A stretch of 64,000 nt of DNA from Tetrastigma voinierianum (GCA_016808115.1 JAEQBH010005281.1:1-64000), one strand, 5' to 3'. Shown: positions 46,560 through 59,116, numbered from the stretch's first letter. The notes: generated by a model from the sequence alone, not told the origin. Made by a program: numbers and translations.

Positions 46560-47310
46560 TGATAGTGAAATTTGGTACCGCTATTCATCATATCGAGGGT
46601 TTTCTTGACTATACCACTCAATGGGACCTACTAAGAGTGCATCATGGAAAGACACTACTTTGTCACTTGTTGGGATGACTTTTTTCAAGAACTTGGGTGT
46701 GGGGCTGAAGAGTAAGATGATGCATTTAATGCTTTCCTTAAATGGAATACGGTTGAAACACAAACCTAGAAATATATCAAGCATCTCTGAACAGATAATG
46801 GTACAGAGTTTTGCAATGATCAATTTTTTAAATCAGAAGGATGAGAGTATCATGATGTCACTTACCATAAAGATGCACCACAGTAGAATGGGGTGGCAAA
46901 ACAAATGAATTTTGACATTACCAGAGAATGTTCGGTGCATGTTGTCCAATGTTGGGTTGGGCTAGGAATTTTAGGCTAAGGTCATGACTTATATGCTCGC
47001 TCAACAATCACTATTTCAACATTATGGATAGAATCTTCGAGGTATGGTTTGGACAACCCGTTTCTGATTATGATTTTACATGCTTTTTGGTTCTACTCAT
47101 ACCATATGTGAAATAATCTAAGCTTAAACCATTTAAGAAAGAAATTTCTAGTTTCTTCCGTGAATTAAAGGATATCGTAATATGTCCTGTTCAAAGAAGA
47201 TTGTATCCAGCAGATGTGACATTTGATGAGTCTTCAATGTTGAAGAAATCGAAAACCAGACAAAGGAAAAATATTGTAGCATGTATGATAGTCAACAATG
47301 AGCTTTGAAA
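46560..47310 (+). pseudogene. Copia integrase remnant
   Basis: About 46648-46680 reads YFVTCWDDFF, matching the YFVTFIDDFS block with the first catalytic Asp. 46733-46760 gives FLKWNTVETQT. TDNGTEFCNDQF at about 46793-46830 holds the second Asp. HKDAPQ-NGVAKQMN near 46870 corresponds to HTPQQNGVAER-N with the catalytic Glu changed to Lys or Gln. DVTFDESSMLKK at 47214-47250 is the usual C-terminal block before the RT linker. Several stops and two or more frameshifts. Confidence 0.8.
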
Positions 47311-47499
47311 TAACAACGCTTTCATTCACCCCGATCTATCGAGACGGATGTTGGTAATCCGGTGATAGAGAGGATTTTGAGAGATTGTGGAGAGGCCCGC
47401 CAACACCACAGCAACATGAATCTGCCACATAAAGCCAAGATGTGAGATACATAGACCTCGCTTGATATAGTGACATCGGTGGCTACGCACTTCCAATTG

Positions 47500-49078
47500 T
47501 AGATGATGATGACCCTTCCACTCATAAAGAGGCAAAACATGCCAAAACTAATAAGTGGAAGATGAACTGTGAAGAGGAGATCCAGTCTCTTCAAAAGAAT
47601 GAAACCCTGGGGCTGTCAACTACCAAGGGTAAAAAGGCAATTATGAAAATGGGTATTTACAAAGAAATACATCAATGGGAGATAAAGGTAAACCACCACA
47701 GGTGGTGTCAGGCCAAAGGCTACATTCATAATGAACGAAGTGACTTCACGAGCTATTTTCATCAATTGTGAAACATTCTTCCATTAGAATTTTGTTAGTC
47801 TCTGCAGCTCGTATGAATATGGAACTAGTTCAACTTAATGCAACCCAGATTTTTACATAAGACTAAACAGCACCATATGACTCAAACTAAGGATTCAAAT
47901 TTGTTGGTAAAAAGATATGGTCGTAAATCAAAGTGACGTTTATGTTTGAAGGAATTTATAGTGGTATGCGCTTTGATCAGTTTTTACTGAAGGAGGTACA
48001 CAAGGTAAATTTGATAATTGTACATTTTTATACTATGATGTTATCATCATCACTCTTTGTGTTGATGATATGTTGATAGCTATGAAGGATGTCGAAGAAA
48101 TTGAGAAATTAAAGACTCAGCTGAATCAAGAATATGAAATGAAAGATTTGGGTGAGACAAAGAAAATACTAGGTATGGAGATTACTAGAGACAGAGATAG
48201 AGGAAATATTTTTTTACTCATAAACAATATCTGAAGAAGGTATTGTAGTGTTTTGACATTTCGGAGAATTCAAAACATGTAAGTATTCCACTTGCTCCTC
48301 CTATGAAACTTAGTGTATCATTTTCTCCTAGTTTAGATGAGGAATGAGAATGTATGTCCCGAGTTTGATATAATGTTAAGTTGGTCATTCACTGTATGTT
48401 ATAGTGTGTATGAGATCACATTTCACATGTAGTTGGAATTGTGAGGAGGCATATGCATAACCCTGGGTGAAGGACATCGCGCACATTGAAATGGATTCTA
48501 TGGTACTCTGCTGAATAACAGATGTTATTGTGCCCGAGCGTATGATACATGTAATTTATAAGACATTATATCCGGGATGCTAGTGACTTGATAAACGATG
48601 ATCAATAACCTGCTATGTGTTTCCTCTTCAAGAGCACCAATAAGTCGGGAAGTCTACTTTATAATATATATAGTTGTTTACTACTTCTAAAGCAAAGTAT
48701 GTAACACCATATCGTAAAGGAGGCTATGTGGTTATATAATTACTGATGACTAGGGGTTGGTCCGAAGCAAATCTCTATTCATTTTGGCAGTTAGAGTGCT
48801 ATTTTTTTAGCAAAGAATCCGTATCCATGTTCACAAATACACTGATGTCTTGATTACTATATGATATTATTAAATTTAAAAGACAAATCTTACTGTATGA
48901 TCGGGACGTTGTTGAATCTCATATATGTTAACTGGTATGGCAGACAACATCGTTCAATCATTGCTCGGGACTTAATCAACATTGCTAAAGTTTCATTACG
49001 CCATTGTTTGATTTCTCGAGGCGCTGCTTACATGGAAAAGTTTCGAGATGGGATTGGTATATTCGCTAAGGTGAGATT
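47500..49078 (+). pseudogene. Copia reverse transcriptase and RNase H remnant
   Basis: 47560-47610 reads KWKMNCEEEIQSLQKNET-like (RT start). 48040-48200 is well kept: LCVDDMLIAMKDVEEIEKLK, LNQEYEMKDLGETKKILGME and ITRDR, including the YVDDML active site as CVDDML. 48280-48330 gives VSIPLAPPMKLS. 48365-48490 gives broken SRV-Y and MHNPG--H pieces joining RT to RNase H. Near 48960-49030 the end-of-pol motif KHCLISRG is followed by a purine-rich stretch and the 3' LTR. Stops and frameshifts throughout. The long frame 48861-49244 runs from pol into the LTR and is not a gene. Confidence 0.8.
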
Positions 49079-49415
49079 TGTTGTTTTTAATCTCTATTAT
49101 GTACTCCACATTGTAATGTTTACAATGATTTGCTTTCACCCCCTCAAATTTATAAAAAGGACTTTTCCCTTTGTAATATTTACACACCTCTTCCTCTACT
49201 TTCGAGTGTATTTAGGTATTTCCCAAATTGCTTCGCATTTTTAGCCCAATTTCAGAAATCGATTTGTGGTCGTAAAGTTTGTAATTTCTACTGGTGAAGT
49301 TTTATATGGCGCTAAAGCGACGAGGTATTCATATTAAACCTTATTAAATTTTGTCTTTCTTTCTTTATGTTTAAATTATCTTTTCATTGTTGCATTATTT
49401 GGTATTGGCATAACA
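49079..49415 (+). repeat. Copia 3' LTR
   Basis: Starts TGTTGTTTTTAATC after AAGGTGAGAT (polypurine tract) and ends near GGCATAACA. Confidence 0.7.
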
Positions 49416-49966
49416 AACAATGTTGAGAAATCTGAAGTATTAAAGAAACAACAGAAATCTTTAAAAAGATAAATATCCTGATTTAAAGTTTTATTTGAGT
49501 TAATCTTTAGTCTTTTTGAATAATATCATCCTGATCGCTTTCTAATTATTATATTTATTTACCAGCACAGTGATCAAGATTATAAAAGATAAAATACATA
49601 TATGTGCTTGTTTTTACTTTCTTCAATAGAAAACACTGTCAATGTGTAATAATCAGCCACATTCATAGAGCGTTGATGGGAATCGATGGAAACACTCTCT
49701 CAATGATAATATGTAATTGAGATCGCTGTCCAGAAAATGAAAGGGCAAATTCCAATTCAAGTTGCATTCATTGAAGACCTTTTGCAAGAGCGAATTAGTG
49801 TTCTAATCTCTATACTATGACAATAACCATCAGTTGAATGGCTTTGACAATGAATAAATATATTATGTGGTCAAGTTATTTGGAGAATCGTTTTTTATTT
49901 CCATAAATTTTGATGGAAAGAATTTACTTTCGATCCTTATTTATAGATACTTTGTTGACACTTATA
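49416..49966. other. Non-coding stretch, nothing recognised
   Basis: AT-rich single-copy DNA between a copia LTR and solo LTR G. No frame with a domain on either strand. Confidence 0.5.
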
Positions 49967-51266
49967 TGACGCCCCAAAACTGGGTACGTCCGCTGACTAC
50001 CCGTCACCATGGAATTTACATGTCTCATGTTACGACCCATATGCAGGCAAATATGGCCACTTGGGCCTACACATCCTACTCATAAAATGTATATTTTATA
50101 CAAAAATGATCTATTTACAATTGTATTTAATTACAATTTATACAAAACTAGGTCTCTTGCCCAGAATTTTACAAAAATGTAAGATAAGGCCATTCGTTTT
50201 TCGCCTAAGGTCCCATAAACCATCCCAAGCAATGCCTTCGCATCAAAAATATATTCATATCGATCATGAGCACGCCACATGGAATTTCCTACTTGATTAC
50301 TTCCCCACCTAAGTGCAATGAAAATGGCACACCAAATGATACAACACATGCTAATATATCACTCATGCATATATTAACAAATTTAAATCCCATTAAGCAT
50401 CATGTTATTCATTTATAATAATAACATAAACTTACTTCACACGGCAAGGCACAATCCGCTGGGTCACCAGAACAAATTTCACAGTTTCACAATCAACATG
50501 TTATTTTACCCATGGCAACAACACACATCACACAAATCACACAAACAGTCCGGACCGTCCAAACCACAATTCGCTGATTGGTTCACCGTCCAAATCTTTG
50601 GAATCGTCACGGCCATCCAGCCTCAACAAACCAAATATTCCATTGTTGGTCTGGCCGTGGTAAAACAGGGAGAAAAACTCCTCATTTTTTGGAGTTTGTC
50701 GAAACTCCTCGCCTGGTACCACGAAAGCCTCGGTCGCGGTAGACCAACTTTCTTCTTGCCTCTTTGCGCTGACAACCACGGTCCATCATCGAGATCTAGA
50801 GAGAAGCCTAACTTTCTCTAAACTCACTCCCACCTGTCCAAAAACGTGTACAAAGAATAGGTAAAAATGGAGAAGATGATGTCTTCTCCCTCAAAATTAC
50901 AAGTTTGTCTCCCCTTCAATAGGCTCTGACTTTCACCACTTACATGTGGCCCAATCCTGGAGCCATGACCTCTTCTTGCGGTCCCCCGCGAGGACATGAG
51001 GTCAGATTTGCCCTCGCTGATGGCGCCTCTGGCTCCCGCCGCCACCAAAATCCTTACCTTGTCATGTGTCATTCGACACCCCACGCCGAAAAACTGAATG
51101 ACCCACCTTGAATCTAATTAAATTCGAGACTGGTGACTAGATTTCGCAAGACGATTCCAACTGAAGTCCACAGTCCGAGACGAAACTATCGATGACTAAG
51201 GTGGTAAATGTCTCTTCCACTACTTTTTATCCTTCCTTAGGAAATTGGATTTTCTGTGGTCTCACA
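49967..51266 (-). mobile_element. Solo LTR G, shortened, with perfect TTATA duplication
   Basis: Plus-strand start TGACGCCCCAAAACTGGG, end TCTGTGGTCTCACA. TTATA at 49962-49966 and again at 51267-51271 is an exact 5-bp duplication. At 1.3 kb it is 0.4-0.8 kb shorter than the other solo LTRs. The block order is kept, so material has been lost inside. Confidence 0.85.
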
Positions 51267-51297
51267 TTATATGTAGAAACTAGAAATTCAGTAGTTT

Positions 51298-53223
51298 GTG
51301 TATCCAGAAACCCAATTTCTAGAAAAAGGCAAATCGTAATTTCGACACGAAATTGCAAATCTCGTTAAAATCCAAAATTTATTCTCTAGATCTCGGATTA
51401 TTTAAATGGATTGCATCGTTGGAATCACTACCAAATCTAGCTAGCACGCCAATTCTTGTCAATCTGCGATATTCGAGCGCGGTACGCTTTTATGCGATCA
51501 TGTTCAAAGCCAGAATCGATTTTCACGCGCATCAAAGTCACATATAACACGTAACGCCAAGGCGGCATGAGTAGAAACGTAACAATAGAATGACGGCCGC
51601 AGATGAGTTTAATGTCAAATCGAGGCGCGACAATAAAATGTCATTTAGAATTCGCTTTAAATGATAATAAGACAAGTTTGTGATATAGTACTCATCTTCT
51701 CAAATTGAAAAGATGAGAAAATGTGAAAAGCAGGGGAATTTCTTACAATGGCTAAAATGGTGTGATTTTAATGAGAGAACGTCCACCTTCTCTTTTTTTT
51801 TAGGATTGGAGATCCGTAACCGCCTAATTGCCGGACGGTATGAGCCGCTTCACGCACGAGACCTAGCGCGGCGTTCCGCCAGCTGACAATCGCAGTGTGC
51901 TTCTCCCCATTGGTTTTTACACTTTGTTTTAAGTGTTTACAATGTTTGAGTTGAATGAGGTCGCGAGGGTTGCTTGATCAGCCTGCAAGCTTAACGGGGT
52001 TGAAAATTAGAAACTATAATACGGGCCCGTGATCGTCTACTTCCGCTGTTTTCGGGTTGCTAATTTGCATCACGTGTTAAAGTATGTTGGTTGGCTAGAG
52101 TCTGAATGTGAAATTCGGGTTCAAAGTGAACCTGACGATTGAGGATTTTTTCTGGAATGAAGTAATCGAGGGTTTCACTATTCCCCGAGAATAGTGTCTC
52201 TATGTAACAATTTTGCAGAATTTTAATATGCTCAATGGTAACAAGTAGAATTAAGTCAGGTTTCGATCATTAGCCCATATGTTTTCAATTTTTATAATGA
52301 ATGTGGAATTACATACATGATCAGGTGATTTAAAAATATGTGAATATATGCATGATTATATATTTGTGCATGTGTTATTGAATTGAAATAGAATTGGCAT
52401 CATGCATTTCCATATGCATTGGGGCAATCTTAGATCGATAGAGGGAGTGCATGAGGTAATCTTTTAGAGAATGGTTCTGAGGGAAGAACAAAAGAATGAA
52501 CATCGGAGGGTAGTCCAAATAAAATATAAATCGCCTGAGTTTCCACCCAATTGATATACATCGGAGTGGTGGTCCATACACAATATCAACTCGGAGTCGG
52601 CCCAATTGATATATACACTGAGGCACCGCCAAACAACAAAACTAAGGTTCTCATACGTGGATTAGGTAGGTGTGATGGAGTCAGAGGACCCGTGATATGA
52701 GATGATAAGTTAGACATTCAAGAGATTCACATCGCTGAATGTGTGTTTATTTTAAACACACATGCACTTAAAGAGTAGCCCACTTGTGGGTGATTCCACC
52801 ATCGAAAGCATTAGCTCACCCCGTCAGAGATATTATTTTACGTGTACAAAGAGCTAAGGAGACGGCTCATCCTAGAGATCGAAGTTTTAGAAGAAAGCCT
52901 AATGTGGCTTTGATGGTTTTGCTATGTATTAGAATTTAGTATTTTAATATATGTTGTATAAGAGTAATCGAACTTCTTGAAACTACTGGATACGCTGGTT
53001 TTTATCGATGATATATCAGCCGCTCAAGAGGCGCCTTATATAGATATCATAAAACAAGGTTGGAGCGGGACAAAAAGTTATATTACAGTGTGATGTATCT
53101 GGGTAGAGCTCTCCGTACAAAGGAGACTCTGCTCGATTTTCGTGAATGTCGGGTAGGTTACCCGACATCCACGAGTATTCCGCGGGTCGGGCGGTAGTCA
53201 CCATCCCGGAATCAAGCGCCACA
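51298..53223 (+). repeat. 5' LTR of the Tekay-type element
   Basis: Starts TGTATCCAGAAACCC (decayed TGTAAGACCC) and ends AATCAAGCGCCACA. Reverse complement of the solo LTR family. It holds TTCTCTAGATCTCGG, GCATGATTATATATTTG and ATCATGCATTTCCATATGCA blocks shared with the right LTR. Confidence 0.8.
53141..53173 (+). other. Hairpin near the LTR 3' end
   Basis: CGTGAATGTCGGGTA and TACCCGACATCCACG pair over 15 positions with one mismatch around a GGT loop. It lies 50 bases before the LTR end, in the expected U5. Weaker versions occur at about 60931-60963 and, reversed, at about 28505-28537. Confidence 0.7.
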
Positions 53224-53245
53224 TCTTGCATCGTGAGCTTAGGTA
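53224..53245 (+). other. Degenerate primer-binding site (initiator Met)
   Basis: TGCATCGTGAGCTTAGG just inside the 5' LTR resembles TGGTATCAGAGCTTAGG, the usual site plus adjacent leader of plant chromoviruses. Confidence 0.55.
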
Positions 53246-54812
53246 TACGAATACCTAGGGAGCTCGGTTGGGTATCCATCACCACTTGGGTGGTTTGATG
53301 TAGAGTATAAAGGTGGGTTTCAGAGACGGAGGGATTTGGGCTTAGGCCACGTAAGAACATCACCAAATTTTCGGGGTGGTTTGATATTCTAATAGGCATG
53401 AGATTACCTAGAAATCACTGACAAAACTAGGACACCGATGCACGTGTTTGGTGTTTTGTGTGGTCGATGAAATGTTGTGTGAATGTTTGACAAATGGCAT
53501 GCATATCATGTTATATGATGAATGTTTGTGTGCTTAGGTAAATAGCACAGGTGTGTCGAACAAATTTCGAGTTTACAAGATGTAAACCTGAACCATATGA
53601 AAAGAAACAATTTACTAAATTTATTTGGTTTTAGGACAATAAAGTAAATAAAGTTTAAAGGAACTACAAAATTGAGGGAGGAATCAGCAGTTCAACACTG
53701 TGATAAAGTATGGTGCAGCGCACTGAAACGAGGAAAAAATATATATATATATATATATATATAGAAATTTTTTACCAGAACTGAAAGTGTTAAATTTCAT
53801 AAATTTATTTGGGTAAGAGGTGAAAAATAATTTTAAGGTTTTACAAGTTGTAAATTCAATAAAGAATGGAGTAAAATAAATTTTTATAAATTTATTTGAG
53901 TATTATGGAAAATGAAAAAAATAGGTATATATATCGCACATTTTTCCAAATACCGGAAATAATGAAAAAAATTAAAACTAAAAAAATGGAGTGAAACATT
54001 TAAATACCAATTGTATGCGCAGGCATTGTATTGTGATATACCCCTGACGGCAATACAAGAGAAATCAGAGCTGCAAACTTAGCGCCAGGGGAGGGTCGAG
54101 ATGATTGCAATACACCAGTTCAGACGGCAGGAGAGGCTTGGTCAAACAGGCCACAGCGTTTTGTATTGGCAAACAAAGTGCCAGATTGTGGCCGTGCGTC
54201 GTTAAAGGTGTCACGAGCGCACCGTATCAGACTAAGGTCGCATATCGCCGAGGTCAGACGCGACACGGCCAGCATCGCCGCCAAGCAGTTAGGCGCCACG
54301 ACACCCGCCGCCGTGACAGGTTGCGTGCGCTACAAAGAGCGCCGACACGGAGCGGGCACTCAGCGGGCTCGTATGATCGCAAAGACGCGCAGATCGCATG
54401 TGGCACTAAGACAGCGCCGGCGCCATCAAGGGCTGCTGGTCAACAAAATTCCGGTGCACTCACCGTTGATCCGCTGACCAGATTGTTCCTGAGTCAATTT
54501 TTGGACATTGTTCGTGAACCCGGTTCATGAACACTGTTTATCACAAATTTTTTCGAAAAAAAAAAGTATAAATTAAATAAAAATCAAATCAAATCAAATT
54601 AAATTAGACAAAATTTTCGAAAAAAGAATTTTTCAAAAATGCAATTTTTGTTGATAAAAATATTTTAAATGTGGAGATCACGTCTCTTGATTGACTGTGA
54701 AATGCGATGAAACGTATACAATTCGATTTATGCAAATGAGTAGTGTCTCTGGTCAGGTTTATGCCTTAGAGATCAGATTTAGATTTAACTTGCCATCAAT
54801 CCCGTAGGGAGA
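53246..54812 (+). other. Leader between primer site and gag
   Basis: Non-coding as far as can be seen. It contains a (TA)n run at 53738-53762, A-rich DNA, then a CpG-dense block (54100-54480) whose Arg-rich frames (54105-54530 and 54166-54477) match nothing I recognise. Leaders of this element type are usually long and non-coding, so I do not call a gene. Confidence 0.5.
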
Positions 54813-55700
54813 TGGCTAGTCGAGGACAAGGACGCAGAGGGCGTCCACTTCCGGTACCGGTCGCACCACCTGTTTGACCAACAGGCTTTTACCGAGGCCG
54901 TAGGTATACAAAGAATGCTACAGACCGGGCGGTATAGCGTAGTCGTGGAGGTCCTAGTAATTCCGTATAGAGCACATCATCCTCCGACATTTACAGGGGG
55001 AGGAGACCCGATGGTGGCAGACCATTGGTTTATGCAGATCGAGAACGTACTGGAGGCTATGGAGATCACCTCTCGGAGGCGACCGTGATCGTTACCAGCT
55101 CCAACTGTGAGGCGAGGCCTGGCATGGCGGAGACGCCAAGACTTTTAGAGACTTATGCCGATACGGGGCGTAGCTTCGTGAGTCGCCTACGGTGGCATTT
55201 CGCATCGCGAAAGGGCGCTCTGAGCTCAGAGTCAAGCAAGGGCGACGATCGTGATGGACTACGGGCTAGATTCACGTGAGTTACCTCGATTTGTCGATAT
55301 CATACGGCCACGCATACACAAAGCTGGGGGAGCGAATGGGTCGGTTAACCATTCGACCTCGTGATCAAGACTTCGCCACAGATATGGACCTGCTGGTCGA
55401 CAAAACGACCATAGAGCGAGAGAGGTGATGCTCTGAGCACTCTGGGATGCGGGTGCTAGTAGCAAGAGGAAGGACAACGCCTCTTCCAATTCAGAAAGAG
55501 GCAAGAGCCTGGGCTCGCAAGTGGTCCCAGAGTCATGCATGCCAGGACGGGGATGAGCTGCCGTCAAAGGGCGCATGGTATGCTACCATTGTCGCAGCCT
55601 CGACACATGATGGCGGATCAGTCGAGACAAAGATCCCGTGGTTTCGGGACAAAGACAAATCCCGGAAACAGAAGAAAGACAGAGAGGATACACTACGCTC
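54813..55700 (+). pseudogene. Chromovirus gag with zinc knuckle
   Basis: ATG at 54813 opens MASRGQGRRGRPLPVPVAPP, then a stop. 54990-55070 reads FTGGGDPMVADHWFMQIENV and LEAMEITS, the capsid start of Tekay-type gag. 55440-55540 holds an SKRK/SSS/SGKR-like basic linker in shifting frames. 55575-55625 reads MVCYHCRSLDT in frame, corresponding to the zinc knuckle CYHC-QPGHMRRDCP with the second half frame-shifted. Frequent 1-2 base indels. Confidence 0.75.
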
Positions 55701-57480
55701 CTCCACGCACGCATGCACCAGGCACCGCCTTCAGGAGCTACACGGGCACCTCCTATTTGCCGTGCAGGGCCCGAGAGGCCATGGTAGAGGCAGAGGACAG
55801 GCCCACGCGTGACATCAGGTCCAGGGCGTGTCTAGACAACTGAGTCAGAGTCAGCATCGTTCATATATTGTGGTACGTTTTTTCTATCTCATCTATGGGC
55901 AAGAGTGTTATTTGATTCTAGTGCAAGGCCGCATTCATTCAATGTTGCATCGCCAGATAGAGTTAGGCTTAAAGGTTGAGACCTTAGAGGAGCCTTTGTA
56001 TGTGAGTTCTCCCCTAGGGATTAGGCAGAATTAGGGCTGATATAGTCTGAGGCCGCGGTCGATCTCGTGGTGACTTACTCACGCGGACTTGAGGATCATG
56101 GACATGCGAGTTCGATGTCATCCCGATGGATTACCGACATTTATAGGCCTGCTGACGAGCGAGAGAGCACCGCCTATAATGCAGGATCTACCAGGTGGTA
56201 TCAGGGGACAAGCATGACATTTGCCCTAGACGTATAATGAGTCCAAAGTGTTCTGGACAAGAAGGGTCATAGCGAGCCTTACCCAAGAGGCAGACGAGGA
56301 GAGACCACTCTAGATCTACCTCGAGTAGTGCATGTGGATGCCATCATCAGCCACTGGATCGCCTCCATGAGGGTAGTAGACTTTTGTGATCGAAGTTACA
56401 CTCCCTGGTACTTCACCCATCTCTATGACTCCGCATAGGATGGCACCGGTTGAGTTGCAGAACTCAGTCCAAGCATACAGCTATTGGACAAGGGGTTCAT
56501 CGCATCGAATATCACCACGTGGTTCGTCATTGGCAACAGCGAAGACATCCTTCCGATCGCAAATAACGACCATCGACGGGGTCAGCGGTTAATCGAACCG
56601 CATCATTATCAGGACGATCGATTTACGATACGCCAGATTTAGTTCCACCGACACCTTGGCACCGTTATCATCGCCGAAATATCGCGCAGTGACGCAGGTC
56701 CCCGCGGCGATGAACGTTTGAGGTCTCTTCGCCGCGCGGTTTTTAGTTTCGTTGCAGCACCTCGAACATCGTCGCAACAGATCGCGAACCGCGGCAGATG
56801 ACTCGTCCGGCTCGAACGTTCGTAGTCTTCGACACCAATTCGCCCGTCAAATGGGCACGATATCGTGATTGTTTGTACGCCAGAACTGCTGTATTTATTC
56901 AAGAAGTGCTCTGCCCATCAAGATGATTTAGAGATGGGAAATGCCATTCGTGAGAAGTTGGTCATCCTAGAAATATTCAGGTGATGAGTTGCAGCTTTGT
57001 CACCCAGATGTTAGTTTCCTCTGAATGGTCAGTTTACAAACCAGATCCATTGAAATGACTTCAGGAGTATAGATATAGAAATTGTTACCAGGTTTAACTG
57101 AATATGTTCAGAGTTTCAAAGGATGATCCATGCGAGGAGGCATTCCAAGAGTTGAAGAGAGACTTTACTTAGCTCCATTCGATATAGTCCCTGATGCATA
57201 GGAGTACACGTGTCATGGGATGCCTCGAGGTAGGATTGGGATGTTTTGATGCAAACTTATGGTAGCTGCGGCTCACGCTTGAAGAATCATATAATCACCC
57301 CACACACAATATGGAGTTGGCTGTCGAGAGGTCTCGCCGAAGATTGGTTATTACCATAACACGGCAGAACAGGCGACGCACCATAAAACAAAGATGATTG
57401 TCGCAGCCAGATCTCAATATGTAACGTAGGCGGATGAGTTCCGAGATGAGACTACCAGATTACCATCCCTGGGTAGCGTA
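55700..57480 (+). pseudogene. Chromovirus protease, RT and RNase H
   Basis: 55830-56035: protease, with YLIYGQ, a decayed LFDSGASHSF region, then ELGLKVETLEEPLYVSSPLG. 56070-56250: DVI/MDW and TAYR-like pieces and VFQGDKHD. 56385-56560: the RT entry, with VTLPGTSPISMTPHRMAPVE and QLLDKGFIAS. 56560-57200: very broken RT core; LRSLR, KYS-KCLFW-like and RFVEGF pieces only. 57230-57420: RNase H-like, with KLMVAAAHA and HNTQYGV (YP-HD-EL region). The order is gypsy. No stretch longer than about 60 codons is intact. Confidence 0.7.
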
Positions 57481-59000
57481 AATGTAGGCCGATGTAATTT
57501 CGGGCCGAAGTCACGAGGAGCACGCCCATAGCTCTGAGCCGTGGACGCTTAGATTGTGGGACGCTTGGGCTACAAGACACGGAGCACTCAGGCCCAGAGC
57601 GTTACAGGCTGCACCCGCTCGCGAGCAGAGGATCGGTCCCGCGCGGACGCAGAGATAGTGTCCATCGTGACCAGCATAGCTTCCGCACACGGTATCGGAC
57701 CAAGGGCAAGATCGCAGATAAGTGTCCACCGATCGAGTACAAATGTGTGTACAGTGACGCAGGGCTGACCACACGCAGATGGTAGTCTTCAGATAGAGAC
57801 GGGCAGGAATTACATTGATCAATGAGAGAAGAGATCCTCGTGAGCTTCACTTCTCTCGATTCGCTGTAATCCGGCGTGGTACAAAGATGTACCAAGATCT
57901 TTCGTCACAACATTACTGAAGTAATGAAGACACGAGGGACTGTTCCGACGGCGTCCCGTCGCCGGTTATACCAATTACCCTCGTAATGCCAGGCTTCGGG
58001 CCTATCGAGGTGGCCGAGTGGCGGGAGCACCACGATGGACTTTGTGACCTACTTGCCACGGACGCAGCAGAGGCATGACGCAGTATGGGTAATAATGGAC
58101 CGGCTCACGGTCGACACTTAGCCGTGGGCGGATGACTTCACCTGAGATTTAACGATTGCAAAGATTCTAGAGATAAACCACCAAGATACCAGATCCAATA
58201 TGCCTATAGAGATCTGAGGCTGATGCAGACTTTTCGGAAGAGTTTCAAAAGAAGCACGGGTACACTACCAATCATGAGGTGACCTTTCACCTCAGACATA
58301 TGGTCACCTGAGAGATCATACAGGTGTTAGATAACACGCATTTATGCGCTCCCGGATCATAAGGGTAGCCGGGAAAGAAAGCACTCGCCCAGCGGTAATT
58401 CGCCTACAACAAACAGCTATCGAAGAGCATACGTATGGCAACCAGAGCAGATCGTAATGGGAGGCCATGTGGTCACCGCGAGTGGACCAGGGAAAGAGCC
58501 CATCACCGCCCTGACTCAATAGAGACACCTCTCGAAGGTGAGCGACACGGCAACGCTCTTCTCACGCATCGAGCTTCGCAGAGTTATGAGACGCACGCCA
58601 ACCCTGGGGAAGTTCAGGTTGGGATCACGCCTTCGGTGTGATGTTCCGAGAGAGTGGTGGAGTCGCCCGCGTTTCGTAAGCTGGTCGTCGAGGCTATTTG
58701 ACCTTCGAGATTCTGCAGGATAGGCACACCGCACCGGTCATACCACCAGCATGTCTGTGTCCACGAGGTATTTCACGCCTCCATGTTCGAAGTATACCCA
58801 GATCCAACCACGCGTGATCGCACTGATCAGGCTGATACGACGGACCTTTCGAGGTGCACCAGTTGTGTATTTTGAATAGCCGTGACCGTGTTTCGCAATG
58901 CAAGACCGTATGAACAGGGCTACGCGCAATTATGGAGTGGAAGGAGTCAACGCGGATACGCTGAGACACGACACGGTCACCATCCTCTGCCAGATTAGTA
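57480..59000 (+). pseudogene. Chromovirus integrase and chromodomain-like tail
   Basis: 57540-57720 contains zinc-binding-like HPGSTKMYRDLRRQYWW traces in shifted frames. 58034-58100 reads MDFVTYLPRTQQRHDAVWVI and MDRLT, the catalytic core start with its first Asp. 58220-58420 holds LQTFRKSFKRS and ERSYRC-IT-like pieces. 58560-58660 resembles the LGPE---ET-E-IK---- to GD-VFLR region. 58900-58960 gives MNRATRNYGVEGVNADT, comparable to NHGVEEATWE of the chromodomain. Frames change often. Confidence 0.65.
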
Positions 59001-59106
59001 CGTGGTTTACTGCTAATATTTAAATGACTAGTTTACATGTGCATGGTGGAGTGCTGCATATGCATGTGAGTGATTTATTTGTCCTAATTTAGGACTAAAT
59101 TCCTTT

Positions 59107-59116
59107 ATGAGGAGGA
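59107..59116 (+). other. Polypurine tract
   Basis: ATGAGGAGGA directly before the right LTR start TAAGACCCG. Confidence 0.6.

Larger units (their letters stand above)
44292..49415 (+). mobile_element. Ty1/copia element with both LTRs
   Basis: LTRs at about 44292-44632 and 49079-49415 share TGTTATTTTT/TGTTGTTTTT starts, CACCCCCT, AGGACTTTT-C, CCCAAATTGCTT and GTTGCATTATTTGGT. A primer site AGTATCAGA follows the left LTR. Gag, integrase, RT and RNase H remnants appear in copia order on the plus strand. Frames are broken throughout, so it is inactive. Flanking 5-mers (TGCTC and AACAA) do not match, so no duplication is left or the ends are slightly misplaced. Confidence 0.8.

Noticed and set aside
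48861..49244. 127-codon plus-strand frame
   Set aside because: It runs from the end of copia pol into the 3' LTR; only the KHCLISRG-like part corresponds to a real protein motif.
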